Positions 17,183 through 28,682 are shown, counted from the stretch's first letter. The stretch: 64,000 nucleotides of DNA from Janthinobacterium rivuli (GCF_029690045.1 NZ_CP121464.1:3782001-3846000), one strand, 5' to 3'. The notes: generated from the sequence alone by a model not told the origin. Program-made: numbers and translations.

Positions 17183-19678
17183 CTACATCTTGTAGTTCAG
17201 CGAAACAAGCACGCTGCGCGGCGCGCCGTAGCGCTCCAGCCCGCCCGACCAGGAATAGCCGAGCGCCTGATAGTAGCGGCGGTCGAGCACGTTATCGATA
17301 TTCACGCGCAGCTGCAGCTGCTCGTTGATGCGATAGCCGGCCGTCAGCCCGACGGTGGCGTAGCCGCCCTGCCGCGTCAGATAAGCCGTATCGCGGCGGT
17401 ATATCTTGTCCTGCGCGTACACGGAGGCACCCACATTCCATGGCGCCAGGCTGCCGCTCAGCTGCACGTTCGTGTACAGCTTGAACAATTGCTTCGGTTC
17501 ATCGGTGGCGATGCGCTGGCCGATGTTGGCGGCCACGCTGTCCTTTGTGTACTTGGCCAGCACATAGGTGTAGCCTCCCGAAATCTGCCAGCCCGGCAAT
17601 GGTGAGCCCGACAATTGCAAGTCGACGCCTTCGCTCTGCACTTGACCGGCCGCGCGGGCGCAATAGATGGGGCCGCCCGTGGGGCAATTGACTTCATCGG
17701 TCATGGCGCGGTTGTTTTGCCGGATGCGGAACAAGGCGCCGCTGGCGTTAAGCCTGCCGCCAAAATATTCTCCCTTGACGCCCACTTCCAGGTTGGTGCC
17801 GCTCAACGGCGGCAAGGTACTGCCTTTGACATCGAGCACGCTTTGCGGCTCGAATATCTGCGTGCCGCTCGCATACATGGAGTGGTGCTGGTCCAGGTCG
17901 TAGACGAGGCCAGCGTACGGCGTAAATTTCGCGTTCTCCGTCAGGCTGCGGCGCCACGCCGGATTGGTGGCATACCAGCCCGTGACATCCTGCGCATACC
18001 AGCCGAAGCGCCCGCCCAGCACCAGGCGCAGCGGATCGGCCAGGCTGAAGTTGCCGGCCGCGTACAGGCCCTTCTCGTCCGTCTTGCGGCCCCAGTTGTA
18101 CGGCTCAAATGGCGCGCCGTTCATGCGATAGGCGCGCGGATTCCAGTGGCGGATATCGATCACGCGCGTTTGCGCGCCTTCCCAGCTCTGGGCCGCGTCC
18201 GAATCGTCATGGCGGTAGCTGGCGCCGACGATCACGTCATGCTGGCGGCCGAACCAGGTGACGGGGCCGCTCAAGCGCCAGTCCGCCACCACTTGTTGCG
18301 TGCCGTACTTCCAGCCCGTTTCCGACTGTTCCAGCAGATACGTTTCACCAGCGACGCGGCTGTTGGTGGTATTGCGCGTGTCCGACGAGGCGTCGATATG
18401 CGTGATGGCAAAGCGGCTGCGCCAGCCCTTCTCCAGCTTTGTTTCCAGGTCGGCGAAGACGACGTTGTTGTCGCGTTTCTGGAAGGAATCAGCATTGTTC
18501 AGGAAAGTCGAGCGGGGCAAGTCCATGTGACGGCCGTCAAGCAAGGTCGGCAAGCCGACGAACACGCCGCCGGTGCGGCTGTGCTGGCGCGAAAAACCGA
18601 TGCCGGCCGTGGTCGATGGCGTCAGGTCCGCCTCGACGATCGCATACACGGTGCTGTTTTTGTTGTTGACCACGTCCACAAAACTATCGCTGTCGCGCAG
18701 GCTGGCCGCCACGCGCCCGCGCACCTTGCCCGAGTCGTTCAGCGCATTGCTGGCGTCCACCGTCAATTGCCGGTCCTTCCAGCTTCCCAGGTGAATGGAG
18801 GCGTCCAGCAAGGGCGTGGCCGTGGGACGCTTGCGCACCATGTTGATGCTGCCAGACGGCGCGCCCGCCCCTTCCATCAGGCCGGTGGCGCCGCGCACCA
18901 CTTCCACGCGGTCGTACATCAGCATGTCGGCCGAGACGTTGCGCTCATTGAAATCCGTGACGTCGAGCGGCAAGCCATCGACATTCACGTGGCTCAAGGC
19001 GAAGCCGCGCGCGAAATACCTGGTTTCCTGGTCGGACACGCCCTGCGTCTTGCCATAGATGCCGGGCGTGGCGCGCGCCACATCCTGCAGGGTGGTCAGA
19101 TCAAAATCTTCCATTTGCTGACGCGAAATGACGCTCACCGTTTGCGGCGTGTGGCGCTGCGACAAGTTCAAGCCCGTGGCCGTCGACATATTCCTCGACG
19201 TGTATAGCCCCGTGCCTTCCGTGGCGCGGTCGGCTTCGGCGCTGACGACCACGGCCGGCATGCTGGCCAGGCCGCCATCGGCCGTGCTGGCATTGATCTT
19301 GCGCAGCAGGTAATTGCCATTGCCACCGTCCGTCACTTCGAGGCCGCTGCCTTGCAGCAGTTTTTGCAGGCCGGCCGTGACACCATGGCGCCCCTGCAAG
19401 CCCGGCGTCGCCAGGCCGTCGAGCGCCACGCCCTGGGTGGACAGATTGATCCCGGCGGCGATGGCAAACGCGGGCAACGCGTCGCGCAGGCTGCCGGCGG
19501 GGATATGATAGTCGCGTGCGGTGACGGCCGGGGCGGACTCGGCGGCCAGCGCCATTTGCGGCAAGCCGGCGCCGGCGGCGCCCACGGCGAGGAACAGGAC
19601 CAGCGCGGCGCGCACGGCGCCGGTGGTGGGATGGAGCGTCATGCGTGCCGTTGTCAAATTGCGCTGCTGCAAAGCCAT
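17183..19678 (-). CDS. TonB-dependent siderophore receptor with STN signalling domain
   Basis: An 831-residue outer-membrane receptor. After a signal peptide (cleavage near LAAES), an STN domain (about 55-105; ARDYHIPAGSLRDALPAFAIAAGINLS) mediates transmembrane signalling to FecR. A plug domain follows (TPQTVSVISRQQMEDFDLTTLQDVARATPGIY), then a long beta barrel ending VLVSLNYKM. The layout is that of FpvA/FecA-type ferric siderophore receptors. The ATG at 19678 has AAGGG about 9 nt upstream and begins the signal peptide; a longer upstream frame has no such support. Its neighbours fecR and fecI on the same strand complete a cell-surface signalling system. The ligand cannot be deduced. Confidence 0.93.
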   Translation of the reverse strand: MALQQRNLTTARMTLHPTTGAVRAALVLFLAVGAAGAGLPQMALAAESAPAVTARDYHIPAGSLRDALPAFAIAAGINLSTQGVALDGLATPGLQGRHGVTAGLQKLLQGSGLEVTDGGNGNYLLRKINASTADGGLASMPAVVVSAEADRATEGTGLYTSRNMSTATGLNLSQRHTPQTVSVISRQQMEDFDLTTLQDVARATPGIYGKTQGVSDQETRYFARGFALSHVNVDGLPLDVTDFNERNVSADMLMYDRVEVVRGATGLMEGAGAPSGSINMVRKRPTATPLLDASIHLGSWKDRQLTVDASNALNDSGKVRGRVAASLRDSDSFVDVVNNKNSTVYAIVEADLTPSTTAGIGFSRQHSRTGGVFVGLPTLLDGRHMDLPRSTFLNNADSFQKRDNNVVFADLETKLEKGWRSRFAITHIDASSDTRNTTNSRVAGETYLLEQSETGWKYGTQQVVADWRLSGPVTWFGRQHDVIVGASYRHDDSDAAQSWEGAQTRVIDIRHWNPRAYRMNGAPFEPYNWGRKTDEKGLYAAGNFSLADPLRLVLGGRFGWYAQDVTGWYATNPAWRRSLTENAKFTPYAGLVYDLDQHHSMYASGTQIFEPQSVLDVKGSTLPPLSGTNLEVGVKGEYFGGRLNASGALFRIRQNNRAMTDEVNCPTGGPIYCARAAGQVQSEGVDLQLSGSPLPGWQISGGYTYVLAKYTKDSVAANIGQRIATDEPKQLFKLYTNVQLSGSLAPWNVGASVYAQDKIYRRDTAYLTRQGGYATVGLTAGYRINEQLQLRVNIDNVLDRRYYQALGYSWSGGLERYGAPRSVLVSLNYKM

Positions 19679-19792
19679 GTAAAGCCCTTTCGATGGTTCG
19701 GATTGTTCGTTCTCTATCTTGTATGACGAAGCAATCCGCAAAAAGGGACAAGGAAAATGTAAATAGTGGCGCATATTTGCTAGACGGAACAC

Positions 19793-19833
19793 CGTAGGTC
19801 GGCTTAGCGGGGCGCAGCCACGCGTAAGCCGAC
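19793..19833 (+). repeat. GTAGGTCGGCTTAGCG-type repeat, copy A
   Basis: A 41-bp element that begins CGTAGGTCGGCTTAGCGG and ends CGCGTAAGCCGAC. Its ends are complementary (GTCGGCTTA and TAAGCCGAC), so it can fold into a hairpin. It differs from copy C by a single base. Confidence 0.9.
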
Positions 19834-19853
19834 AAAGCCAGCCGGTGTTGCCT

Positions 19854-19887
19854 GTCGGCTTACGCCCTGCGGGCTAAGCCGACCTAC
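19854..19887 (-). repeat. GTAGGTCGGCTTAGC-type repeat, copy B (inverted)
   Basis: A 34-bp copy in inverted orientation, beginning GTCGGCTTACGCC and ending GGCTAAGCCGACCTAC. With copies A and C it forms a repeat cluster between the receptor gene and fecR. Confidence 0.88.
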
Positions 19888-19921
19888 ACAAGCACGCCAA
19901 ACCGCCCATATCCGCACAAAC

Positions 19922-19962
19922 CGTAGGTCGGCTTAGCGGGGCGCAGCCGCGCGTAAGCCGAC
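19922..19962 (+). repeat. GTAGGTCGGCTTAGCG-type repeat, copy C
   Basis: A 41-bp copy in the same orientation as copy A and identical except at one base. It ends 4 bp before the fecR stop codon region at 19967, so it would be part of the 3' end of the fecI-fecR transcript. Confidence 0.9.
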
Positions 19963-19966
19963 CAGC

Positions 19967-20932
19967 TCAAGCCGCCTCGACACTGATCCAGTAGCGCGTG
20001 CGGCGCGCCAGCCGGATTGGCAGAGAGCGCTGCAGTAACAGCAGGATGTTGTCCGGATCGTTCAGCTGGAAAATGCCGTCCACGGGCATGGCGGCCAGCG
20101 CGGGATCGCAGCGCAGCACGCCATAGCGGTAGCGCGCCACCTGCTCCAGCACCTCGCCCAGCGGCATGCGCTCGGCGATCAGTACGCCCCGCAGCCAGGC
20201 ATCCGCATGCGGTGACAACGGCGTCAGGGCCGAAACGGCCACGTCGTCGAAACTGCCCTGCCGGCCTGCATCGACCCTGTGCAATGCCTCGGGCGCCTGC
20301 GATGGCGCGATCTCGACGGCCCCCTCGCTGACGCTGACCTCGGTGCGCGGCGCCAGCACGCTACCACGCTGGCGCACGCTGAAATGCGTGCCCAGCGCGC
20401 GCACGGCGCCATTGCTGCTGCGCACGAGAAACGGACGCGCCGGCACGGCCCCGTCCTGCGCCGTGGCGACATGGATTTCACCGGCATGCAGCATCACCAG
20501 CCGCTCCTCCGCTCCGTAGTGCACGTCGATGGCCGTGTCCGTATTGAGCACCAGCTGCGTGCCGTCGGGTAATGTCATGTGGCGGATTTCGCCCCTGGCC
20601 GTGCGGATGTCGGCGCGCCACGCTTGCCAGGGCGCCGACTGGCTGGCCAGCCACAGGGCCGGCCCGGCCGCGATCAGCCCCGCCAGGCCATAGAGCACGG
20701 CGCGCCGCTGCGGCGACGGCACCGCCGCGTCCGCCGCCTGGCGCAGGGCGGGCGGCACGCTGGCCAGGGTGCTGCACACCAGTTCGGCCCGCTGCCAGGC
20801 CGCTTCATGCGCGGGATCGCTGGCGCGCCAGGCATGGAACGCTTGCTGCTCGTCGTGAGTCAAGGCGCCCCCGTGCAGGCGCACCAGCCATTGCGCCGCC
20901 GCGCGTGCGGCGCGGGGATCGATGGCGCTCAC
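19967..20932 (-). CDS. fecR: FecR-type anti-sigma factor / signal transducer
   Basis: A 321-residue inner-membrane protein. The N-terminal DUF4880 domain (ARAAAQWLVRLHGG ... FHAWRASDPAHEAAWQRAE) binds the sigma factor in the cytoplasm. One transmembrane helix lies at about 77-97. The FecR domain follows in the periplasm (IRTARGEIRHMTLPDGTQLVLNTDTAIDV), and the C-terminal part (about 245-321) has an STN-like/DUF4974 pattern that contacts the receptor's signalling domain. Its start overlaps the stop of the sigma gene by 4 bp (ATGA), so the two are coupled. It relays occupancy of the receptor to FecI. Confidence 0.93.
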   Translation of the reverse strand: MSAIDPRAARAAAQWLVRLHGGALTHDEQQAFHAWRASDPAHEAAWQRAELVCSTLASVPPALRQAADAAVPSPQRRAVLYGLAGLIAAGPALWLASQSAPWQAWRADIRTARGEIRHMTLPDGTQLVLNTDTAIDVHYGAEERLVMLHAGEIHVATAQDGAVPARPFLVRSSNGAVRALGTHFSVRQRGSVLAPRTEVSVSEGAVEIAPSQAPEALHRVDAGRQGSFDDVAVSALTPLSPHADAWLRGVLIAERMPLGEVLEQVARYRYGVLRCDPALAAMPVDGIFQLNDPDNILLLLQRSLPIRLARRTRYWISVEAA

Positions 20933-21435
20933 AGGATCAGCAGGATGCAGCGCTCGAACGCCTGCACCATGTAGCGCTTGATGCTGCGCTCGCTCACGGC
21001 CAGGCGCCGGGCGATTTCCCCGTAGCCGAGGCCGTCAACGTGGGCCAACAGGAAGGCGCTGCGTACCGGCGGCGGCAAGCCGTCGAGCATGGCATCGATG
21101 CGCTGCAGGGCTTCGCGCACGAGCAGCCGTTCTTCCGGCGACTGCATCAGCAATTCAGGCTGCTGCGCCAGCGTTTCCAGCCAGGCCTGCTCCAGCGACA
21201 GGCGCCGGTAATGATCGATCAGCAGGCGCTGCGCCACGGTCGTCAGATAGGCGCGCGGTTCGCGCAAGGCTTGCCGGTTCTCCGGCGGCGCCGTCAGCAG
21301 GCGCACGAAGGTATCGTGTGCCAGGTCGGCCGCATGGTCGGCGCACTGCAGCTTGGCGCGCAGCCAGCGCATCAGCCAGCCATGGTGGTGGCTGTAAATG
21401 CCGGCTATCGACTCGCTGGACTGCGCAATGTTCAC
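20929..21435 (-). CDS. fecI: FecI-type ECF sigma factor
   Basis: A 168-residue ECF sigma factor with sigma2 (GWLMRWLRAKLQCADHAADLAHDTFVRLL) and sigma4 (LPPPVRSAFLLAHVDGLGYGEIARRLAVSERSIKRYM) regions. It directs RNA polymerase to the receptor operon when FecR is signalled. The GTG at 21435 is chosen because GGAG lies 5 nt upstream and the resulting length matches FecI; upstream in-frame ATGs would place the start beyond the Fur box. A Fur box lies 39 bp upstream, so iron repression is expected. Confidence 0.93.
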   Translation of the reverse strand: MNIAQSSESIAGIYSHHHGWLMRWLRAKLQCADHAADLAHDTFVRLLTAPPENRQALREPRAYLTTVAQRLLIDHYRRLSLEQAWLETLAQQPELLMQSPEERLLVREALQRIDAMLDGLPPPVRSAFLLAHVDGLGYGEIARRLAVSERSIKRYMVQAFERCILLIL

Positions 21436-21473
21436 TGGGACTCCGATGCGCGCAAGGCAATGCGCGGCTAATT

Positions 21474-21492
21474 GATAATAATTCTCATTATC
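21474..21492. promoter_or_regulatory. Fur box upstream of fecI
   Basis: GATAATAATTCTCATTATC matches the classical 19-bp Fur box GATAATGATAATCATTATC at 16 positions and is itself strongly palindromic at its ends. It sits 39 bp upstream of the fecI GTG, in an AT-rich promoter segment. Iron-loaded Fur is expected to repress fecI, and through it the receptor. Confidence 0.88.
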
Positions 21493-21569
21493 ACAAATCA
21501 TGGCCTCCGGCGTCAATGCCAATGCCTGCCTATCCCTGGAAACTGTTGTTTCAGCGTGGCGGTAATCTT

Positions 21570-22064
21570 CTAGCGGTCGGTATACAAGCTCTTCATCACC
21601 ATGCCGCCGCGCATTTTCTTCGCTCCCGGCGCCAGCCCGGCCGGACAAGCGCCCTGGAACACGGCCGCCAGTTCCGTGCGCTGCACTTCGCTCTTGCCAT
21701 TGACTTGCACGGTGGTGTCGGCGCTCAGGGTATATGCCCTGGCCAGGTCGCCCTTGAAGGTGACGGCCAGCCTGGCGTCCGGACAGCTGGATTGAAAATG
21801 GTAACTATCGCCCTGGCGGCTGTGCGACTCGATCTGGCATTCCTGTTCAAAATCAGACCACAGGTCATCGTCGATCAGGCGGTCGCGCGCGTGGTCGACG
21901 CAGATTTCCCAGGAAAATGGGGAGGTCGCGGGCGTCACCTTCCACAGTCCGGTGGCACGTTGCAAGCGCTGCGCCGGCTCGGCCGCCGAAGCGAACGTGG
22001 CCGTGGCCGTGGACAGGGCAAGGATGGTCATCAGAAACAGGGGCGCGCTGCGCTGCATGGGCAT
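21570..22064 (-). CDS. DUF3617-like secreted protein
   Basis: A 164-residue exported protein. The signal peptide ends near SAAEP (about residue 29). The mature part shows a pattern of the DUF3617 family (RATGLWKVTPA at the start of the domain, a WEICVD segment with Cys55, and further Cys residues Cys76, Cys94 and Cys139 that could pair). Such proteins are periplasmic and of unknown function. It is transcribed away from fecI and probably independently; no operon partner is evident. Confidence 0.6.
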   Translation of the reverse strand: MPMQRSAPLFLMTILALSTATATFASAAEPAQRLQRATGLWKVTPATSPFSWEICVDHARDRLIDDDLWSDFEQECQIESHSRQGDSYHFQSSCPDARLAVTFKGDLARAYTLSADTTVQVNGKSEVQRTELAAVFQGACPAGLAPGAKKMRGGMVMKSLYTDR

Positions 22065-22118
22065 TCCTTTAGCTAAAAGTTTAAATATAGCAAAGAGGAA
22101 CGCGGGCAGGCCACACGC

Positions 22119-22289
22119 TTAGCGGCGTATCTCGGGCCTTGCGGCCAGCACGAAGGGAATAACAAACGGCCCCAGGAAAGTCACCAATACGGCACGGATG
22201 GCCGTTATTCGCAAGGCGCGGCGTTTGGCGATGAAGAGGCAAGCGAAGGCCGACAGCGACCAGATCAAGGCAGGCAAATACTCGGTCAT
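22119..22289 (-). CDS. Small hydrophobic protein
   Basis: A 56-residue product starting at the second of two adjacent ATGs, 6 nt after GGAG. It contains two hydrophobic segments (LPALIWSLSAFACLFIA and AVLVTFLGPFVIPFVLA) separated by a basic loop, so an integral membrane location is likely. No family is recognised. The good ribosome-binding site and membrane pattern are the only support. Confidence 0.45.
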   Translation of the reverse strand: MTEYLPALIWSLSAFACLFIAKRRALRITAIRAVLVTFLGPFVIPFVLAARPEIRR

Positions 22290-22449
22290 CATGAACTCCG
22301 GATGCGCCCTGGAAGGCAGGAAAGCCATGCTGACACGGAAATGGGGCGACCGCAATGGCAGATTGGGCATCTGCCATTGCGGCGGGTGGCCAAGCGCCTG
22401 TTTTTCAGCCATTCTTAAGGCTGCAGGCGACTGGCGGCGGGCGAGACGG

Positions 22450-23910
22450 TCAGTGCTGGCCGATCTTCATGATTTTCAGCGCGTTCGTGCCGCCGACCTT
22501 GCCCATCGGCTCGCCCCAGGTCAGCACGACGGTGTCGCCCTTGGCCACGACTTTATGCTCGACCAGCAAATCTTCCGCCTGCTGCAAGACCTTGTCGCGG
22601 TCCGTGCCGGACGTCAGTTCCAGGGTGCTGACGTTGCGGTACAGGGCCAGCTTGCGGCGCGTGCCCACGCTCGGCGTCAAGGCGACGATGGGGATGTCGA
22701 TGTTGCAGCGGCTCATCCACAGTGCCGTGGAGCCCGATTCCGTCAGGGTGGCAATCGCTTTGACGCGCAAATGGTGGGCCGTAAACAGGGCGCCATACGC
22801 GATCGACTGGTCGATGCGCGAGAACGTGGCGTTGAGGAAATCGGCGTCCAGCTTGCAAGTATCCCATTTCTCCGCGTCCAGGCAGATGGCGGCCATCGCT
22901 TCCACCGTTTCGATCGGATAGCGGCCAGACGCCGTTTCCGCCGACGTCATGACGGCGTCCGTACCGTCGAGCACGGCATTGGCCACGTCGGACACTTCCG
23001 CACGGGTCGGCACGGCGTTGACGATCATCGATTCCATCATCTGCGTGGCCGTAATGGCCAGCTTGTTCGACGCGCGCGCCATCTTGATCATGCGTTTTTG
23101 CAAGGCCGGCACAGCCGCATTGCCCACTTCCACGGCCAGGTCGCCACGAGCCACCATGATGCCGTCGGACGCGTCGAGAATTTCTTGCAGCGCAGGAATG
23201 GCTTCCGCGCGCTCGATCTTGGCGATCATCATCGGCTTGTGGTCCCACGCTTCGCCGGCGATATTGGCCAGCTGGCGCGCCATGACCATATCGGTGGCAT
23301 TTTTCGGAAACGAGACGGCCACGTAATCGGCCTGGAAGCTCATCGCCGTTTTCACGTCTTCCATATCCTTGGCCGTCAGCGCTGGCGCCGACAAGCCGCC
23401 GCCCTGGCGGTTGATGCCCTTGTTGTTCGACAATTCGCCGCCGATCTTGACGGTGGTGTGGATTTCGCTGCCGACGACTTTATCGACCGTCAGCACGATC
23501 AGGCCGTCGTTGAGCAGCAATACGTCGGCGGCGCGCAAGTCGCGCGGCAATTCCTTGTAGTCGAGGCCGCAGCGCTCGAGATTGCCCAGTTCACCGTTTT
23601 CGCCCCATTTCGCGTCGAGGATGAACTTGGCGCCGTTTTCCAGGAAAATCTTGCCTTCTTCAAACTTGCCGACGCGAATCTTCGGGCCTTGCAAGTCGGC
23701 CATGATGGCCACTTCGCGGCCGCACAGGGCTGCCGCTTCGCGCACCATGCGGGCGCGGTCGATATGGTCTTGTGCCTTGCCATGCGAAAAGTTCAGGCGC
23801 ACGACGTCGACGCCGGCCTTGAACATGCGGACCAGGGTGTCGATATCGTTCGAAGCGGGGCCGATGGTGGAAACGATCTTGGTGGCGCGTTGCTGTACTT
23901 GCATGGTCAT
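22450..23910 (-). CDS. pyk: Pyruvate kinase
   Basis: Converts phosphoenolpyruvate and ADP to pyruvate and ATP, the last step of glycolysis. The 486-residue protein has the family signatures: RATKIVSTIGPASND and VRLNFSHG near the N-terminus, the active-site segment MIAKIERAEAIPALQEIL with the catalytic Lys, GDLAVEVG, and ATQMMESMIVNAVPTRAEVSDVANAVLDGTDAVM. The C-terminal regulatory domain is complete. It lies directly after the GAPDH gene in the same direction (86 bp apart), and the two may be co-transcribed. Confidence 0.97.
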   Translation of the reverse strand: MTMQVQQRATKIVSTIGPASNDIDTLVRMFKAGVDVVRLNFSHGKAQDHIDRARMVREAAALCGREVAIMADLQGPKIRVGKFEEGKIFLENGAKFILDAKWGENGELGNLERCGLDYKELPRDLRAADVLLLNDGLIVLTVDKVVGSEIHTTVKIGGELSNNKGINRQGGGLSAPALTAKDMEDVKTAMSFQADYVAVSFPKNATDMVMARQLANIAGEAWDHKPMMIAKIERAEAIPALQEILDASDGIMVARGDLAVEVGNAAVPALQKRMIKMARASNKLAITATQMMESMIVNAVPTRAEVSDVANAVLDGTDAVMTSAETASGRYPIETVEAMAAICLDAEKWDTCKLDADFLNATFSRIDQSIAYGALFTAHHLRVKAIATLTESGSTALWMSRCNIDIPIVALTPSVGTRRKLALYRNVSTLELTSGTDRDKVLQQAEDLLVEHKVVAKGDTVVLTWGEPMGKVGGTNALKIMKIGQH

Positions 23911-23996
23911 GGTTGCTGCTTTCTAAAATAAGTTGCTACAAGGGCCAGCCTTGTGGGCCGGCCGTCCTGGTGCGCTGGATCAGCGGTACTACGTTC

Positions 23997-25007
23997 TTAC
24001 CTGGCCGCCATCAGGGCGACCGTGGTGTCCAACATGCGGTTCGAGAAGCCCCATTCGTTGTCGTACCACGACGACACTTTCACGAGGCGGCCCGAAACCT
24101 TGGTTAGGGTCGAATCGAAGTTCGACGAAGCGGGGTTGTGGTTGAAATCGATGGATACGAGCGGTTCCGTCTGGTACGTCAGGATGCCCTGCAGGGCGCC
24201 TTCCGACGCCGTTTTCAGCAAGGCGTTGACTTCCTCGACGCTGGTGTCGCGCTTGGCGATGAAGGACAGGTCGACCAGCGAGACGTTAATCGTCGGCACG
24301 CGGATGGCAAAGCCGTCCAGCTTGCCATTCAGTTCCGGCAAGACGAGGCCCACAGCGGCCGCCGCACCCGTCTTGGTGGGAATCATCGAATGCGTGGCCG
24401 AGCGGGCGCGGCGCAAGTCTTCATGCATCACGTCGGACAAGACCTGGTCATTCGTGTAGGCGTGCACGGTGGTCATCAGGCCCGATTCGATGCCGATGGC
24501 GTCGTTGAGGGGTTTGACTAATGGCGCCAGGCAATTCGTCGTGCACGACGCGTTGGAAATGACCGTATCCGATGCCTTCAAGACATGCTGGTTGACGCCG
24601 AACACGATGGTGGCGTCCACGTCCTTGCCGCCCGGTGCCGAAATGATGACTTTTTTCGCCCCGCCCTTCAAATGGGCCGACGCTTTTTCCTTGGTCGTGA
24701 AGAAACCCGTGCATTCGAGCACCACGTCGACACCAAGTTCGCCCCACGGTATCAGGGCCGGGTCGCGCTGCGCGAACACGCGGATGCGGTCGCCATTGAC
24801 GAGCATGTTTTCGCCATCGATAGTGACGACGCCGGGAAACTTGCCGTGCACCGTGTCGTAGCGCGTCAGATGGGCATTCGACTTGGCGTCGCCCAGGTCG
24901 TTGATGGCGACGATCTCGATATCCTGCTGCTTGCCGCCTTCATAAAACGCGCGCAAGACATTGCGGCCGATGCGGCCATAGCCATTGATGGCAACTTTGA
25001 TGGTCAT
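23997..25007 (-). CDS. gap: Glyceraldehyde-3-phosphate dehydrogenase, type I
   Basis: Oxidises glyceraldehyde-3-phosphate to 1,3-bisphosphoglycerate. The 336-residue protein has the NAD-binding start [14 protein letters not shown] and the catalytic [13 protein letters not shown] with Cys155, plus TVHAYTNDQ. It begins at the ATG 25007, preceded by AAGGAGA with about 7-nt spacing; a longer upstream frame has no ribosome-binding site. NAD rather than NADP specificity is likely from the Asp-containing loop after the glycine motif, but this is not certain. Its neighbours are PEP carboxylase upstream and pyruvate kinase downstream, a glycolytic and anaplerotic cluster. Confidence 0.97.
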   Translation of the reverse strand: MTIKVAINGYGRIGRNVLRAFYEGGKQQDIEIVAINDLGDAKSNAHLTRYDTVHGKFPGVVTIDGENMLVNGDRIRVFAQRDPALIPWGELGVDVVLECTGFFTTKEKASAHLKGGAKKVIISAPGGKDVDATIVFGVNQHVLKASDTVISNASCTTNCLAPLVKPLNDAIGIESGLMTTVHAYTNDQVLSDVMHEDLRRARSATHSMIPTKTGAAAAVGLVLPELNGKLDGFAIRVPTINVSLVDLSFIAKRDTSVEEVNALLKTASEGALQGILTYQTEPLVSIDFNHNPASSNFDSTLTKVSGRLVKVSSWYDNEWGFSNRMLDTTVALMAAR

Positions 25008-25063
25008 GCTGTCTCCTTGTTGTTTTCTGCTGAGTTCGTAAAGCCAACCCAAGTGCAAGTACC

Positions 25064-25090
25064 GGGGTCGTACCCTGAGGGTACGACCCC
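25064..25090. repeat. GGGGTC-type inverted repeat, copy 2
   Basis: A perfect 12-bp inverted repeat, GGGGTCGTACCC and GGGTACGACCCC, with a 3-nt loop. It lies 28 bp after the ppc stop and about 57 bp before gap. It has no T-run, so termination would be incomplete. Outer sequence matches copies 1 and 3, inner bases differ with compensating changes. Confidence 0.9.
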
Positions 25091-25117
25091 AGCCTTAGCT
25101 GTTGGGCTTGATTTTCA

Positions 25118-27871
<2,754 letters not shown>

Positions 27872-27960
27872 GGTATGTATTTCCTGGGGCGGCCACGGCG
27901 GCACCGCACAGATTGCGTAGTTCGCGCTTCCCGGCCCGGGAAACGCCCATCGTCGAATTT

Positions 27961-28080
27961 GTAGTAAATTTACCTTATTGCTTCACCATCCTCTTGATTT
28001 CCATCAAAAAAAATCCTACTCAAAGGGCCGACAAGGGCTTACGAGCTGTTTGCCATGGCAACAATATGAAAATTTACTAC
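27961..28080. promoter_or_regulatory. Paired 11-bp inverted element between ppc and nsrR
   Basis: GTAGTAAATTT (27961-27971) and its exact complement AAATTTACTAC (28070-28080) are 98 bp apart. The first lies within the palindrome-containing GTAGTAAATTTAC. The sequence resembles HexR-type operators (TGTARTNNNATTACA pattern, 13 of 15 positions for TGTAGTAAATTTACC). HexR controls central carbon genes such as gap, pyk and ppc in many proteobacteria; assignment here is inferred. Confidence 0.4.
27994..28007. promoter_or_regulatory. FNR-type box (ppc-nsrR)
   Basis: TTGATTTCCATCAA is an exact match to the FNR/ANR consensus TTGAT-N4-ATCAA. Its centre is 129 bp from the ppc start and 212 bp from the nsrR start, so either promoter could be the target. 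FNR would sense oxygen. Binding is inferred from the perfect consensus. Confidence 0.65.
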
Positions 28081-28212
28081 GCATTTAAGCGAAAGGCAAT
28101 CAACTTTTGTCTTTCGAGGCTGAAAAGTGACGGCGCAACACACGCGGCCGGCACTCTCCTGTATGCTGCGGTTGAAACAAGGATGTAATCCACATCTTAT
28201 GAACGATACCCC

Positions 28213-28668
28213 ATGCGACTGACTGCCTATACCGACTACACCCTGCGCACCCTGATGTACCTGGGCGTGCACCGCGACCGCCTCGTGACCATCCAGGACA
28301 TCGCCGACCTGCACTCCATCTCGAAGAATCATTTGATGAAGGTGGTGCACCAGCTGGGCCTGTCAGGCATCGTGGAAACGGTGCGCGGCAGAAATGGCGG
28401 CCTGCGCCTGGCGCGCGACCCGGCCGAGATCAATATCGGCACCGTTGTGCGCGAGACGGAAAGCGATTTTTTCATGGCGGAATGTTTTAACAAGGAAAGC
28501 AATACCTGCCCACTCACACCAGATTGCCTGCTGAAGGCCAAGCTGGGCCAGGCCACGGCCGCCTTTCTGGCCGTGCTCGACACGGTGACCCTGGCATCGA
28601 TACTCGAAGCGACGCCAGGCGCGCCCGCGCTGGCGGCCGGCGTCATCCCCCTGCGCGTGGCAAAGTAA
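28213..28668 (+). CDS. nsrR: NsrR, nitric-oxide-sensing Rrf2 repressor
   Basis: A 151-residue Rrf2-family regulator that holds an iron-sulfur cluster destroyed by NO. The N-terminal winged helix (MRLTAYTDYTLRTLMYLG) is characteristic of NsrR rather than IscR, and Cys91, Cys99 and Cys105 (ECFNKESNTC ... PDC) match the cluster ligands of the family. It is placed near hmp and a hemerythrin gene, the classic NsrR targets, with a candidate NsrR site upstream of them. It starts at an ATG with no strong Shine-Dalgarno sequence. A weak near-palindrome just before the gene might serve autoregulation. Confidence 0.9.
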   Translation: MRLTAYTDYTLRTLMYLGVHRDRLVTIQDIADLHSISKNHLMKVVHQLGLSGIVETVRGRNGGLRLARDPAEINIGTVVRETESDFFMAECFNKESNTCPLTPDCLLKAKLGQATAAFLAVLDTVTLASILEATPGAPALAAGVIPLRVAK

Positions 28669-28682
28669 GCGCGCAAAAACAA

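Larger units (their letters stand above)
27872..28212. other. Divergent ppc-nsrR intergenic region
   Basis: 341 bp between two divergently read genes, AT-rich compared with its flanks. It holds an FNR-type box (27994-28007), and an 11-bp element in opposite orientations at 27961 and 28070. No protein-coding frame with a ribosome-binding site was seen. Confidence 0.7.

Noticed and set aside
28174..28200. A near-palindrome AAGGATGTAATCCACATCTT just before nsrR, as an autoregulatory NsrR site
   Set aside because: Arms match the NsrR pattern poorly (ATGTA against ATGTG with wrong spacing); not listed as a feature.
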